Of a stretch of DNA of 64,000 nt, positions 1 to 12,571 are shown one piece after another. The translations under genes and the position numbers were made by a program. The stretch covers positions 1-64,000 of the forward strand of contig NW_026463179.1 of NCBI RefSeq assembly GCF_021730395.1, read 5' to 3'. The stretch is from Mercenaria mercenaria (Eukaryota > Mollusca > Bivalvia > Venerida > Veneridae). Position 1 is the stretch's first letter; each line of letters begins with the position of its first letter. The notes under the pieces were generated by a model. The model saw only the letters and a list, made by a program, of their open reading frames with translations, was not told the origin of the DNA and searched no databases.

Positions 1-741
1 AGTCTGGCTTTGTCGAACCGAGGTTTTCATGTGTTTCGGTGGTTGGTCTCTTACCAAATAATTGTTTATTCCTTACCGGTGTAATTTGTTGTTTACATGG
101 TGTGTTTTTTCCGCACATGATTTTGCTTATACTTGACAATGGACACTTGGGCCTGTTTTCAGGCACAGCAACCTGAAAAAGCAGGTTTTTAAATGTTACA
201 ATAACGTTTCGTTTCCAGACTTTCTTTTTCCTTGACCATGTGTTGGCGTCCGTTTTGTCCTTTGAAATAGATCGCAAAAGAATTTGAGTTTTCCCTCGTT
301 TTTTATCAGGCCAAAGGATTTCGGCATCACAGTCTGCCATAGAATTGTCTATTTTCTTTCTTTCGGCAACATTAGCTGTGAGGTAATCTAATTTTTCGTT
401 ACTGTAGTCCAAATTGATCACCACATCATCACTATTTTCTTATGCTTCTTCGACGATTGGATTCTTTGTCTTGATATTTCGAGAATAAATCACTTTTTTC
501 TTATCAGCTTTCACCAAGTCGTCCTCTACTTTTTCAGAAATTTTCGTTTCAGCGTTTTTATTTGATTCTGCATTTAAACTTAAATTGTCCTCCGTTTTAC
601 TGGTACTGTTATTCAGGTTACTTGGCGGCCATCTAAACTTTGGCTTTGAAGCTACTTTTGGTTTTGCACTTCTGAATTCATTTGAACTTTTAATCGAAGT
701 TATTTCACGGCTTCGAACATTTGTCTGTACTTGTTTAATAT
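1..741 (-). pseudogene. Paralog B exon 4 (linker), with in-frame stop
   Basis: The exon begins at acceptor TTATTTCCAG|AT (741) as in paralog A and reads DIKQVQTNVRSREITS. It is interrupted by TAA at 440-442 and then continues in frame to the window edge. Divergence from paralog A is modest and mainly single substitutions. Confidence 0.75.
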
Positions 742-799
742 CTGGAAATAAGATATTTCTAAATTTACTGTGACTCATTTAAAGCCGTAATTTATATTT

Positions 800-948
800 G
801 AGCCGCGCCATAAGAAAATCAACATAGTGCGTTTGCGACCTGCATGGATCCAGACCAGGATCAATACTGTTCGCTAACGGTTTCTCTAATTGCAATAGGC
901 TTTGAAAGCGAACAGCATGGATCCTGACCACTCTGCGCGGCACGACTC
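800..948. mobile_element. Palindromic MITE in paralog B intron 3
   Basis: The ends are GAGCCGCGCCAT and GCGCGGCACGACTC, and the inside is self-complementary around CTGTTCGCTAACGG / GAAAGCGAACAG. The homologous intron of paralog A (around 26093-26100) lacks it and shows the empty site. A short ATTT-like target duplication flanks it. This palindrome type is widespread in bivalve genomes. Confidence 0.8.
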
Positions 949-1237
949 ATTTTTCAAAAAGCTGAGTAATATAACATATTAATAGTTTTGCATTAAATTT
1001 AGCTACAATTTATAGTAGTAACCTTTGCATGTTTTGTGTGGGTTCAATATCTAATTGTCAAGTTTCCGTATTCTTACATTTATAAATATTGAAATTTCCA
1101 ATATATGAATAAAAGCTATGCATCTTAATATTTATTTAAAGATATAAAATACAAGAACTATGCCTTACATTTTAACTGGTCTTCAAAAAGTAAAATAAAG
1201 AGAATAACTGCATTTTAGAGTAACAGTACATTAATAC

Positions 1238-1554
1238 CTTTGAACATATCTGGATCGAGCATTTCAGCAATATCCTCAAGGTCGCAATCAATCAAGACCC
1301 GCAAGAAACATCTGAACCAGTCCACAGTGCGACGTGGTAAGTACATCAATAAAACACAAGCAGCTCTCATCTTCCCATGATTTTTCTCTTCCGCTGTTAT
1401 TTCCTCTACATCCATTTGTTTGAAAACGCCTTTTTCCTGTAGATCGGGCAATAACGCACGATTATTTCGGGTGTAAAGAGTTCTACAACCTTGACGTAGT
1501 TCTGATCCTCTGGGTTGTATTCGCCGTCCAGGATACTCACAATCTTTGGATAAC
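1238..1554 (-). pseudogene. Paralog B exon 3 (CARD), frameshifted
   Basis: Acceptor CTGTAG|GT and donor AAAG|GTATT match paralog A. The exon is 317 nt instead of 333 because 16 bp between GGCAATAAC and GCACGATT (plus strand) are missing. The downstream portion still reads LQEKGVFKQMDVEEI and RAACVLLMYLPRRTVDWF in a different frame from the exon start. Confidence 0.75.
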
Positions 1555-1784
1555 CTACAGTTAAGACAGTATTTAAAGAGCATTTATCAATATATCATGT
1601 ACATAAATCACATACGTAGAATCATACGACATAAGAATTGTAGATATCAAAAACCAAGGCTTGCAGAATGTTGTAACCTAGCTTTTGATTGGCTTGCTGA
1701 AGGGTCGTCAGAACGTGTTTATCAATAGCTCGTGTTCAGATTCTAAGCGTAGCGTAATAGGATATGTACTTTAGTCAGATTGCA

Positions 1785-2300
1785 AGAGAGAGATACTACC
1801 CCTGAAAGAGGCAAATTTTCTATTCTGGCCCTCTCAGTCATATAAGGTTTCATTTATGCTTGGATTTGATACAAACTTGCATATGTATGCCCAATCACAT
1901 GATCGCGCTACGTGATTTAAATTTGAGCCCGAAAGTGAAAGTGGAAACGTAAACAAAAATAATGAATCTGGGCGTGCGCTCAATGTGCAAGTCAACTGAA
2001 CAGGAATAGCATTAAAACAAAAAGCCTTTGGTGGGGAAACCGTGGGGATAGCTCTTTCAAATAGGTTTCGAATCATATGCACGATATAAACACAATATAT
2101 AGATTAAAAAAATTACGCCTTGATTTTCAATTTTTGTTTACCTTTGTACTTTCACTTTCGAGCTCAAAATGACGTAGCGCGATCACATGATTAGACACAC
2201 TGTGCATGGAATTTTTATCTTAATAATCTCTAGGTCAAGTTCAAAACTTTGTCATGTGGGGTCAAAAACTAGGTTACCAGGTCAAATCAAAAGAAAAGCC
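1785..2300. repeat. Fragment of the modular repeat at 51.1-52.8 kb, split by a MITE
   Basis: CCCCTGAAAGAGGCAAATTT before 1885 and GTCATGTGGGGTCAAAAACT after 2250 match consecutive modules at about 51885-52330. The 1891-2193 insertion separates them. Confidence 0.7.
1891..2193. mobile_element. Non-autonomous DNA element with ~65-bp terminal inverted repeats
   Basis: The left end has TGATCGCGCTACGT, CCGAAAGTGAAAGT and AAACAAAAA; the right end is its reverse complement with a few changes (TTTTTGTTTACC, ACTTTCACTTTCGAG, ACGTAGCGCGATCA). It lies inside an older repeat. No transposase is present. Confidence 0.75.
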
Positions 2301-2600
2301 TGTTAACGCCATACGCCACATTCATTCCTTATCTTCAGTAATGTTTATCTTGATGATTCTAAGTTTAAGTTTAACATTGAAAGATAAACGGAGAAACAGA
2401 GTACAAATCACTAACAACGGACAAGCAGAAAGAAATGTTACAAAAAATGAAAGACAAAAACTTCAATTTCCTCTGAAAACTGTCACAGCGCCAATCAAAC
2501 ATATTAAGAGACCTTTAGCTCCTTGTTCTAGTGCCAAGAGAACGACAAGAAATCATCTCATTTCAGTTATTCTTATTATAAAAACTGAAGAAAAATTGTA

Positions 2601-4190
2601 GCTGGGAACATACTTAAATATGCTAAAACATGATTAAAAACTTATAAAAATGACAAATGGTTGTAGCATGTGCAGTGTGTTGGAGAATACTCCCCTGCCC
2701 CCACTCCAATGCAAACCCGAATTCGATATTATGTGGCCAAAACAAAGGGACAGCAAAAACCCTGTCAGTTTGTATATCAGATAAGTTGGTCTGTTCTATG
2801 ATGTCGTATGTGGTAAGCATTTAATCAAACAATAGAAATTGTCAGTTGATATTTGTATATAATAAGGGAAAAGGAAAATGAAGAAAACCTACATACTTTA
2901 ATATCAATCATCATAATTGGGGGTGTATTTAGTACGAAAGAACATGGCTTTATTATTTGGCAGTTGATTTAGTAAAATAATTGTGGTTTAAAATAAAGAT
3001 TTTCGTGTGTGCATTCAACAGAACTGAAGTGCAAATCAATAGTATATGATTAGTTTACTAAACATTAAGTTTCTGTTGCTGATGTCAAAGTGATTTCATG
3101 GACCTGCCCCTATCAAAATCCCAGGAAAATGCTGTTTACTTAAGTTAAAAGTCCATAACAAACATTAAAGAAACAAGATCCACCGTAATGCGTTGCAATT
3201 GTACCCACCGCACACTGCGTTGGAATCATTTTTGGTCGATTTTTTCATATGCGTGTCATGAAAATTCACCTGTTACGGAGAAATAGTTTTCGCTTGACAG
3301 GGCCGTACTTACGATTTGCTGCAAACGTGCTCAGGGGTCGTTTTGTACAAGATTTTACCATTTTTAATGCGAATTCTACAAAAACGGCAGTCCCTCGTCA
3401 AACTGTACAGAAGTGTTTACATTAATGACAAAGAATTGCACGGAACAAGTGTTTCTGGTTGGAAGAGTACACATGTGGGCTCCTGTCTCACTGGTCGTTT
3501 CAGTCAAACGTGAAAAAGGTCATTAGAAAACGTGCCGATGACAGCATAAATAGTCAGTCGGCCATATTTCTCCACCGCTTCTGCGACGAATCCTCCACCG
3601 CCGCTGCGTAGGAACCACCGCTTCTGCGAAAGCTATGGCCAGTGTGATATACGAAGCAGAGGGGATAACTATTTACGGTACAATCCAATTCAAAATCGTC
3701 TTTTAAGCTTTTAAGTAAAAGTAATCTTTTTTTTAGGGTGGGTGGGTGTTGTTGTTGTTGTTGTTTTCCGTACCACGCTTGCTCTGAATTTTATTGCATG
3801 ACTATGTACAATATAGGTTTATTATTCGATATTTCTGACATTGAAAAAGGTTTACATAGGACATTATGTTGAAATATATTTACAGTCTGTTATCCGTGGT
3901 CTGTGAATATACGTTTATTTACAAATACAAATGAATTTTTAGCCACCTGTAACTGTTTAAATTATGTTGGTGTGAACATCAAAATCCAATAATCTGAACC
4001 AAAAATCCACTCATGTCGGTTTAGATTTTGCATATTTTTATCGTAAAAAAATTCTATCAATCTCAGCATGTGCTGAGCTCTTATGGTTAACCCGAACAAA
4101 ATAAACGTAGATCTAATGATGTTTTAAAGCGTAAACATTCTTGTGTATTACAATATATTCAATTATTATATACTATTATTTACCGATTTA
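2601..4190. other. Paralog B intron 1, no gene seen
   Basis: No credible exon was found, including any first-CARD exon. There is a (GTT)n run near 3748-3765. The short open frames here have no recognisable protein features. Confidence 0.5.
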
Positions 4191-4195
4191 CTTAC

Positions 4196-4487
4196 CTGTT
4201 ACATTGTCTTCGTTGCTTGTATTACCGACTTCACACAGTGCCTGTGTGTTTGTTGAAACATGAATGCGTGTTTCTGTATCAGCTTGAGACCCCTGGTCTC
4301 TCGTGTCTGCAGAAGACCTCTGTGCAAACACTGGGACAAATTTCACTTTTGTGTGGTGAAATACAACAGTTCCGGGGGACAGACGTCCAAAGTCCCTAGG
4401 AAGTGGCATGTCAAGATCCGCACCGGGGAGCTCTGTCTCAGATTCTGTAAATTGAAGTGTGTCTGGTCTAGACTTCAGCTGATCCAT
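4196..4487 (-). CDS. Paralog B exon 1
   Basis: The exon starts MDQLKSRPDTLQF and runs 97 codons plus one base to AACAG|GTAAGT, a stronger donor than in paralog A. It is five codons longer than its counterpart, and both length differences are multiples of three. Open frame, shared donor and shared phase indicate past coding selection. Whether it is still joined to anything useful is unclear because the next exons are broken. Confidence 0.62.
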
Positions 4488-5140
4488 TTATCTTTGTACA
4501 AACACTTTCTATTTTTACAAAACAACTGTAACAGCTTTACCTTTATTAATCGTATTTAACATGTGTTTCTATAATCTTGATAAGTTCATCTATAATCCAG
4601 TGTTCAAATCGTTAACATCCACTATTAGGCCAATTAAGCCACCTATATCACGAGGCTAGGCCCTGCATACGCATTGTGCATTATTCATATTATACATCCA
4701 TTGCATTAAAATTTGTGCAGCGTTTATCAAGTTAAGGTTAGATAAAGCACCTTTGCAGACAGGTCCTCGTTGTGTTAAGTGTTTTAACCCAAAATTATCA
4801 TGCTTCTATCAACGTGTGTTTATGCATTGATTTAAACAATTATCCTTTTCGTAGAATGAAAATGTTAAGGTCGCATGTCCTATATTCAGTCCTCAGTCAA
4901 ATTAGATGTAGTGTGCAACTGGAAGCTACTACTCTGTTTTATGACAATTATATTATTTTGTTTCGAAAATTCTTATTGGACAGTGATTAAGTGCCTTATT
5001 CATTATTTAGGCCTGCACAATGAAATGGCAGTAATAAAATCACGGGATCATTACAAATTTCGAGATTATTTATGTTTATTAAATACTGTAATTGAAGTGG
5101 TTTTTGTACATGCCTGCTTTCATTTTCAATGACTTAATGT
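4488..5140 (-). promoter_or_regulatory. Conserved 5' flank of paralog B exon 1
   Basis: This stretch aligns by eye with 35208-36080 upstream of paralog A exon 1 (for example TTTGTACAAACACTT, GTGCAGCG, TTAAACAATTATC, GGTCGCATGTCCTATATTCA). The duplication therefore took in the promoter and 5' UTR. No specific promoter element is claimed. Confidence 0.5.
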
Positions 5141-6914
5141 AGAAGAGATTATTGCTTAGAAGAATGCTCAGAAAAGGTGTCAAATTATGAATAAACAAGA
5201 AATGTCTTTAAAAAAGACAAACGGCGTAGAGGTAATAATGTCTTGGCGCATGGAAAAATCATAATCAAACAGGATGTACAGACAGAAAAGATTTGGATAT
5301 GCATCTATGAACACATGACTCAATTGCAAATATTTCAACTAAGCAGCAAACTTAAATGATCAATATGTATCCTTTAAGTGATAGAAGGTCAAAATGATTC
5401 GACGTCCTGTGCTGATTCTGAAATAATTTCGTGTTGGGTCAGAATCCCCCAAAAGTACCCACTAGTACAATATCTCGACCCAGACTACAGTTACAACCAT
5501 CCACTACTCATTCATACAAGTACGAAAGTTGCTGCAAGATGCAGCAAAAGGAAACTCCGCGCCAAACAAAGCAGTGTATATACATGTAGTACAGATAGAA
5601 CAGGAGATGAGATAACGATACTGGTGTCTTTGTTGCAGACCCTAAGCAAACAGACAGTCTGATGGGATTTCATGAATGTTGGAGAAAAAACATTGTCTTT
5701 ATAGTGTGAGCAGGATTTTTATTGTTGTAATTAGTGACCTAATTATTGACTGAACATGACCCATATGCGAAATTGACTTCTAAGTTTTGGTATGTGATCT
5801 GAAATGTATTGTATACGACAGGTTGTGCTTGAAATCAGACTTACGTAGTTGTTCATCCGAAATGACCGAGTTTCTTACTTAGCTCAGATGTTATCAAGAC
5901 CATTATTCTGAAAAATGTCTAATCAGGAATGTGGGCTCTATTTGATACTTTCAAGTTAAATGATGAGGAAGGACTAAGATGTACAATGAATGAAACACAA
6001 TAAACATCATTTTATCCCACCTAGGGGCGTGCAACTCACAGTTTAAAAGGAACCCAAGTGTTATATGTTGACGATTACAATGGTGTACTTACTTAGAGAG
6101 TATTGTTGCTGTTGCTGTTTTCTTAGGAGAACAGCTTCTGAATACGCAGCAATGAATATTGACTGAACAGTTCACTACTATAAACACCTTTACCCCTTTA
6201 TACAGTCATATACTGATCAACTGGTAACTTGGAAGGACAAACGGTCAATGTTGTGCAATCAGCCACCTCTCAAGAAAGACCATTGTTTTAATATTGCTAA
6301 AGAACCTACATTGAGATAATTGAGCAAGGATACTTTAGAAAGCAAGTCACCTTGGTTCAAAGGCCAGTTTTTTGCCTTATTGTTAGGTGACAATTGTAAA
6401 AGGTTTGACTATAATTATGCATATCAAACATCAAGCATATAAATACTTAACTTAAAAAAATCAATGTATAAAGCCTAAAAATATAAGACACTGTTTACAG
6501 ATGTTTGTGTTCCAGACGTACGTACTGTGTAATAAGGTTGGTGTTGATTACCGAAAGAGTAATGTAGTATGTTTAAACAAAATAATATCCCTATGGATAA
6601 TATGTGCATTTTCCCACTCAGATTTCAAATATAATGTGTTAATTAAAGGCTGATGATATTAGTAAAAACTATGGTAATAACTATACAGTTAAATGTTCTA
6701 GTTGTTAATAACACACAGTTAAATATCGATGACATTATTTATTTCTGTTATATCAAAGAATACATTTGTAATACGCATTTTAATGTTACACAATTTCAAG
6801 TCTTTTATGTATAGAGCAAATCATGCAACCTGGTAAGAGTAGTAGATTTTATACCGGTTTATCAATACAAAAACGCAAGTCTCCTTTATCTATTTTTTTT
6901 TCCTGTTAATTTTC
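5141..6914. other. Intergenic, nothing recognised
   Basis: AT-rich with short open frames only. A 94-codon frame at 5378-5662 has no recognisable domain or splice context. Confidence 0.4.
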
Positions 6915-6965
6915 ATTTTCTTCTTCTTCTTCTTCTTCTTCTTATTATTATTATTATTATTATAC
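6915..6965. repeat. (TTC)n-(TTA)n compound microsatellite
   Basis: TTC repeats followed by TTA repeats, abutting the 3' tail of the neighbouring SINE. Confidence 0.9.
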
Positions 6966-7373
6966 CAGATTTATATAGCGCCCTTTTTATGATAAACACG
7001 TTCAAAGGCGCTTTACATATAGCAAACGCAGCCACACAGGGCGCGAAATTCATCCTCTACTAGTACAGACACAGAGCGATCTGACCAGAGGGACAGAGTG
7101 AGATAAAGCCCCCAGAACAGACAGAGAGAACGTTTTAGATACAGACGTGTCCGGCTAACTTAGCCTAGCCCTTTACAAATAGACAGTCTGGTTCTTTAAC
7201 GTGCCCGGTGTATAGCACCGATACACGCGAAGACATCCTTCCTGGGAAGAACCAGTACAGGCCTCTAGTTAGGTGGGAGACACTCAAGAGCATCTCAGAA
7301 ACTTCCATTGATTCGAACCCCAGACCTCTGGATTGACAGTCAAGCGTGTTACCACTAGACCACCGGCCCACCT
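6945..7373 (-). mobile_element. tRNA-derived SINE (family 1)
   Basis: On the minus strand the head reads GGTGGTCTAGTGGTAACACG (A box) and GGGGTTCGAATC (B box). The body passes AGGGCTAGGC and GCGCTTTGAACG and ends in GGCGCTATATAAATCTGG then (TAA)n. Length, polymerase III boxes and tail fit a SINE rather than a tRNA gene. Confidence 0.82.
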
Positions 7374-7879
7374 ATTATAATAATGATAAATTTAACGATT
7401 ATCTAAGACTTACATAAAAAGATAAAGTTTTTCAAAAAAATAATTCAGATACATCATTGAATAATTACCTCCCTTTATTATTATTTTTTAATTTTTAAAT
7501 AAGACTTTTCTTGTGGAAACCTAGAACTTTCTATAGGTAGCGCAGGTTTTTAAGTAGAAGTATGTACCCCAATTTTGGCGGAAGTACGTCGATTGTATTC
7601 TTTACGTAAACGTCACTTCCGTGATTCCATATAACGTTACTTATCTTATGTATTTGTTAGCCAGAATAATTGCAAAGTATGTACGAGTTCCCCTAGTATG
7701 TTTAAGTTCATAAACTTGATGAATAGTGATAATAAAGTACTGTTACATCGACTATCAAATTATATCATTAAGGCATTTCAACTTAGGGATAGGAGTATAA
7801 ATGTTCCTGTATAAATGACACAACACTTTGTTTACACTCTCATGTATATGTATATATATTTGTACTTGCCATTCATTAT
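7374..7879. other. Intergenic, nothing recognised
   Basis: AT-rich; no exon, RNA gene or clear repeat boundary was identified. Confidence 0.4.
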
Positions 7880-7978
7880 CTTTTTGCATGTCATTTGTTT
7901 AATATGTTATGGAGACAGATGATAAGCTGTAATGCTTAAATCTAAATAAATTATCTGTTCTGTTCTGTTCTGTTCTGT
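7880..7978 (+). mobile_element. 3' end of a LINE with (CTGTT)n tail
   Basis: AATAAATTAT is followed by four to five CTGTT units at about 7954-7978. The layout, AATAAA then pentamer repeats, is the same as at the ends of the two larger LINEs. The upstream boundary is unclear, so only a stub is claimed. Confidence 0.6.
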
Positions 7979-8974
7979 AATCTAAGAATTGTGCATGTGA
8001 CTTGATAAAGGCCCTGGACCGAAAAGGTGTCGCAATTAGTGATAATAAAACTAAAGATAAACAATCTTTACGGATATATATTATATATATACAGTTTAAC
8101 TCGTACATAACTTATTTATATACAGTACCAATAAAAGTAACACAATAAAAAGGTTTAAAAATTAGCATAAATTAACTTAAAGCAGTTTCCGGAATTTCGT
8201 TGGAATAAAAGATCTATACCCCCTATCATGGATAATAAATGTGGCAAAAACAATGCAAACAATATAAAAAATCAATATTTAACATAAAATAGAAAATAAA
8301 ATTATAACACACGAAAAAAGAAACCTTCTTTCTGACGCATTCATCAAACTGAAAAGGAATTTTCAAAGTGATGTCCGATATAAATTGCTTTCTTTTCTGC
8401 ACTTTGATTTCTTTCCTGCTTCTTTATTCTAGTGAAACTTATTTTTCTCGTTTGTGTTGTTTAATCTGATGCCATTTTATTGGTCAGAGCAGACATATAA
8501 AATAAAAATTTAAAATTTTGCAAATCGAAAGGAAAACATTTTCATTTGAGAATGAAAGCGACGTACGCAACGGGGAAAGAAATGTACTTTCGATTTCTCT
8601 TGAGATGATAAATTACTAAAGGCTTTAAAGTTAGAATAAATCATTTTAGTTTTGGGTTAAAATGACTAAATATCCTCTATTTAATATGTGCCTTCCAATA
8701 TTCAATGTTATTTAAGACTTAGTAATAATTGGTTTATCTTTTCAGCGCGCACCTGTTCCGTGCCCCGCTTACTACAGAATATAGGTCAAAATCCATGTTA
8801 TTCAGCTACGCCGAAAAATATATGATAACAATCATAGACATTCGTCATAATTATTTGTTTGGCCAATAATGATGCTATGTATGATAAAAAAAACATCAAT
8901 AGACAGTCAGGACTCAAACGTAAATCCAGTACCCATTTACTATATATTGAATGAGTAAACATTCAATCAATATA
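7979..8974. other. Intergenic, nothing recognised
   Basis: AT-rich with no supported gene. Confidence 0.4.
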
Positions 8975-9185
8975 TGAGCCGCACCATAGCGCATTTACGA
9001 CCTAAAATACAACTTAAATCTTAGCCTTCTGAATTTCCAAGTTTAACTGCAATAACTTATTCGTTACTGAAATTGTTAAACAATCCGCGCAGTCTGATCA
9101 GGATCCATGCTGTTAGCTTTCTAAGCCTATTGCAATTAGAGACACCGTTAGCGAACAGTATGCTTTGGCCATGGACGTTCTGGCA
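8975..9185. mobile_element. MITE related to the 800-948 element
   Basis: It begins TGAGCCGCACCATAGCGCAT and contains CAGGATCCATGCTGTTAGC and CTAAGCCTATTGCAATTAGA, shared with the element at 800-948. An inner segment near 9007-9085 recurs inverted at 18414-18505. Confidence 0.7.
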
Positions 9186-10148
9186 AGTGTCAAGTTAATT
9201 GTCCCACTGTGCCCATGTCGGTGATTATTTGATTATGTTCCATTCCGTGTTTAGCAAAAGCTCATATATAAACATACTAAATCACTTCTTTTGTAAGTTA
9301 TTACTAAAAATATATATAAGGGGGATATTATGGAACGCTTGGCATGAAGTAAATTGAAAATTATTTCCTGTATTGGCAACGCCTTTTCTATAACTGTTGT
9401 TAGCTGAAATGTTGAAAAAATCACAAGCCTATCCATTCATACATTACATTTCTAGTCCGAATTTTGAAGTTTCTGTTTGTTGTTTAAATCGTTAGTTTTA
9501 AGATGTGTTGATTATATAAAATTATAAAACAGTTATTACTTTGTTTCAAACAAATGCTCATTTCATTATACTAGCCAGGAGAGTAGGCTTTGTACAGCAC
9601 TCAAAGTCGGATTTGAATATTAGAAAATTTCTCTGTTATATTAATTGATACAAATTAACCGCAACGTTAACTTATGCTAATGCAGAAAAGCATGCTACTG
9701 AACGATAAGATATTGAAGCTTTATAAACATCATTATTTTCACATGCGACTGACTGTATATTACAACTGGATCTAAGTTGGGAGGAACCAACAAGACCCCC
9801 AACCTCTGCATAATGTTCTCAAAATGTGTATAAAAAGGAATTTACGATACCAGCTAACTGATACCAGTCATTGATGTTCGATGTATATACTGCCGTAGTT
9901 TCTGATTATAAATTATAACACGTCAGTCCATGTTCTAAACATGTTTAAAATGTGCTACTCTCAACTGATCTGATACAAGACGTAATTGTTCGACAAACTA
10001 TTATTATTTCAGAATATAAATTGTATACAATTTTGAAATGTTCTAAACATTTGTAAAATGAACTCTAGTAAATGGATAATTTTTAGACCTGATTGTTCGA
10101 TACTAAAGTTGTTTTAATATACTTTGCATAATTATAAACAGTATTTCA
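9186..10148. other. Intergenic, nothing recognised
   Basis: AT-rich; no exon or repeat boundary is supported. Confidence 0.4.
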
Positions 10149-10308
10149 ATTATATTTAGGCGGGCAGTTTATCTAACCATCGTTCCTGGGAAGAACAAGT
10201 ACTAAACGCCAAACCTCCTTGGCAGTTTCTTATGGAGGTTTGGCGTCTAGAAGTGGTTCTTCCCAGGAACGGTGGTTAGGTATACTGGCCGCCTAAATAT
10301 AATTACAA
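10149..10308. mobile_element. Palindromic MITE or fold-back, ~160 bp
   Basis: The left arm TTATATTTAGGCGG..CGTTCCTGGGAAGAAC..GACGCC-like pairs with the right arm GGCGTCTAG, GTTCTTCCCAGGAACG and CCGCCTAAATATAA. Arms are about 65 bp around a short loop. Confidence 0.8.
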
Positions 10309-12106
10309 AACTAGTGACACCATTTACGACACTGACAACTCCGTTACTAAAAGACTGGACACATAACGGTTTCGACTGTAACGGTGTCGACAATTTTTAT
10401 TACATTACGTATACACGGCACGATATTGACGCAATAACAAGGAACAAAATCATAACACCACCATAATCAAGTCTCCACATATATAACACAATATTTTTAT
10501 ATCAAAGAAAAGTATATGTTCAAATGTTTTTAGGGTCTACATCAACCGCAAGTAGAGCTAAACTAAGAGAATTTAAACTGGGCGGCATGGAAAGAAGCAA
10601 TACCAAACATGTTAAGAGTACCAAATACGCACAGCAGAGATACAAATATGATGCAAAGCGTAATTTTCCCAATTTGATTGTCGTCTTGTCATTTCTGCAT
10701 TTCACTACTAGAAATTTAACTGAAGATGGTGATAGTTTTCATTTACACTGGAAACAAAGAAATTGAGACTGCTTGTCTAAAGGCTTTTTGTCATTGAAAA
10801 TTAAATAACGGAATTGGGAATCCTACCAGCTCCTATAAACATTGTTAATTAGTAAAAACAAGGAAAATAATTCGCCTGCCTCTCAAAGAACGTATGGAAC
10901 AAGTAGATGGATTCATTCCGAATATTTAGGGTGCATCTACGTCTTTTTATGTTAAGTCTATATTGAGCTTGAATTTTTGAAAACCAATTTAAAGTATTAA
11001 TAGTTCTTGTGCTAAACTTATCATGAAGACGGGTTGGTAAATTAAACATTATTATGTGTAAATGGACACTACAATCGAACACCGTTAGGTGTTTCACTAG
11101 TTTAAGGTTCCTTATTTAGCGTGAGAAGACTAATCAGTTTAGTTCTATCTGAGCCCACAGCAAGTGTCATATTCACCTCTCCAGCATCCAGTCATATTTC
11201 TGGAAACAGTGCACATTTTGCTACTTTAGCCGCAGATATTAAAAAGATTTAAACATACGCACCATAAAAAGGACGTAAACTATTGTTTAGAATAATAATA
11301 GAAATATGAACTTTTAAACAAGGCAATATGGCATGATGAAATCAATCATAATGTTACAAAAAGAGGGCAAATACTATTATTTTCACATTTATGTCGAAAA
11401 CAACACATTTTAACCTTTGGTCTTACTTAGTGTAGAGACCGTGGTGTGCAATTTATTTTTAATTATTACAAGGATAGAAAATAACTAAACGCAGTATTTA
11501 TATTTAAGTATGTTAAGTTAAATAACAAATCATTATTTGTTGTTGTTTTTTTATATAATCGAAACATTATTCACATAAATCAAGTAATATGTTAAGATTT
11601 TCTAGAGCAAGAGAATGCAAAAGTGTGATTCTTATAAGGAACTGACCATTTCAATTTCTGGGAGGGAGCGGGGTAGAGGTTTTCTGAAGGCTTATTTATC
11701 TTGTATGAAAGCCAGACTTATTTTTTCAGTGTAACCCATTTAAAAATATTTATCCTGTCACTTGCAGTATTTTCGACCCGATATCAGGGTGTCGTATACC
11801 GTCAGTTGATCATGTGACCAGTGATATACGGTCAGTTGATCATGTGACCTTATGATCGATATTGTTGTCATAAGAAATTTTGCAACGAAACCATCATCAT
11901 TGTGTTGGAAATGTCCGAACTAAGAAAATGAGTTGGTCAAATAATGAGTTTTTATTCAAAAACGAAGAAGTTATTGCGATTTTGCCGGTAATCACGTCAT
12001 TATATAAGTGACGTCATTACGAATATGACGTCATTAAAGCGGTTGTCGCACACTTATTTTTGTAAAATAAATTGCCAAATATCGGAAAAAGAAGTAATGA
12101 CAAGAT
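10309..12106. other. Intergenic; one short direct duplication
   Basis: CAGTTGATCATGTGACC occurs twice about 31 bp apart at 11802-11850. No gene is supported. Confidence 0.45.
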
Positions 12107-12110
12107 AAAT

Positions 12111-12256
12111 AGAATAATAGGTTAGTGCCTAAGATGGAGAAAATTTATCTGGCTCGGCTCCGGACGTTATCAGGTTCGCCTTCGGCTCACCCGATAACCT
12201 CCTCCACCTCGCCAGATAAACTTTCTCATCTACGGCACTTACCTATTATTCTCTAT
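12111..12256. repeat. Imperfect palindrome, ~146 bp
   Basis: GAATAATAGGTTAGTGCC at the left pairs with GGCACTTACCTATTATTC at the right. The interior (TTATCTGGC / GCCAGATAA, then GTTATCAGG / CCGATAAC) continues the pairing. It is probably a MITE. Confidence 0.7.
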
Positions 12257-12571
12257 TTCGTTATTCAAAGCTAATAAGCCGATAAAGTTGTACATCTTAA
12301 TTAAACTTGAGTAGTCTGTTCAGGTCTTCAAACTGAATTATAAGTTTTCATTTTGACCGCTACCATTATACAGTAAGCAAATGGTTCAAGTCTGTCCGTC
12401 TTGACGTGTCTGTCTTACAATAAGAAACAATGAAACAGACTGAAGCTTTCGAGTACTGCGGAGGTTTTCACCTAGGTTTCCGTGCAATGTTGAGAGTCAG
12501 CTCACCTACCGCAGTCAGCCCAAATAAGACTCTAAATGAAACATTGTTTGCTAGCAGTATATTGTGCTATA

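Larger units (their letters stand above)
1..4487 (-). pseudogene. Tandem paralog B of the CARD-macrodomain gene, broken and cut by the window edge
   Basis: Exons homologous to paralog A exons 1, 3 and 4 lie in the same order and strand at 4487-4196, 1554-1238 and 741-1. No copy of the first CARD exon was found between 1555 and 4195. Exon 3 has lost 16 bp relative to paralog A near position 1466, shifting the frame, and exon 4 has an in-frame TAA at 440-442 where paralog A has TTA. The rest of exon 4 stays open, so the breaks look recent. The macrodomain exons would lie left of position 1. A short alternative product from exon 1 cannot be excluded. Confidence 0.75.

Noticed and set aside
2254-2601. 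115-codon plus-strand frame
   Set aside because: Its first part is a translation of the modular dispersed repeat.
5378-5662. 94-codon plus-strand frame
   Set aside because: Composition and lack of splice sites or homology signs give no support for coding.
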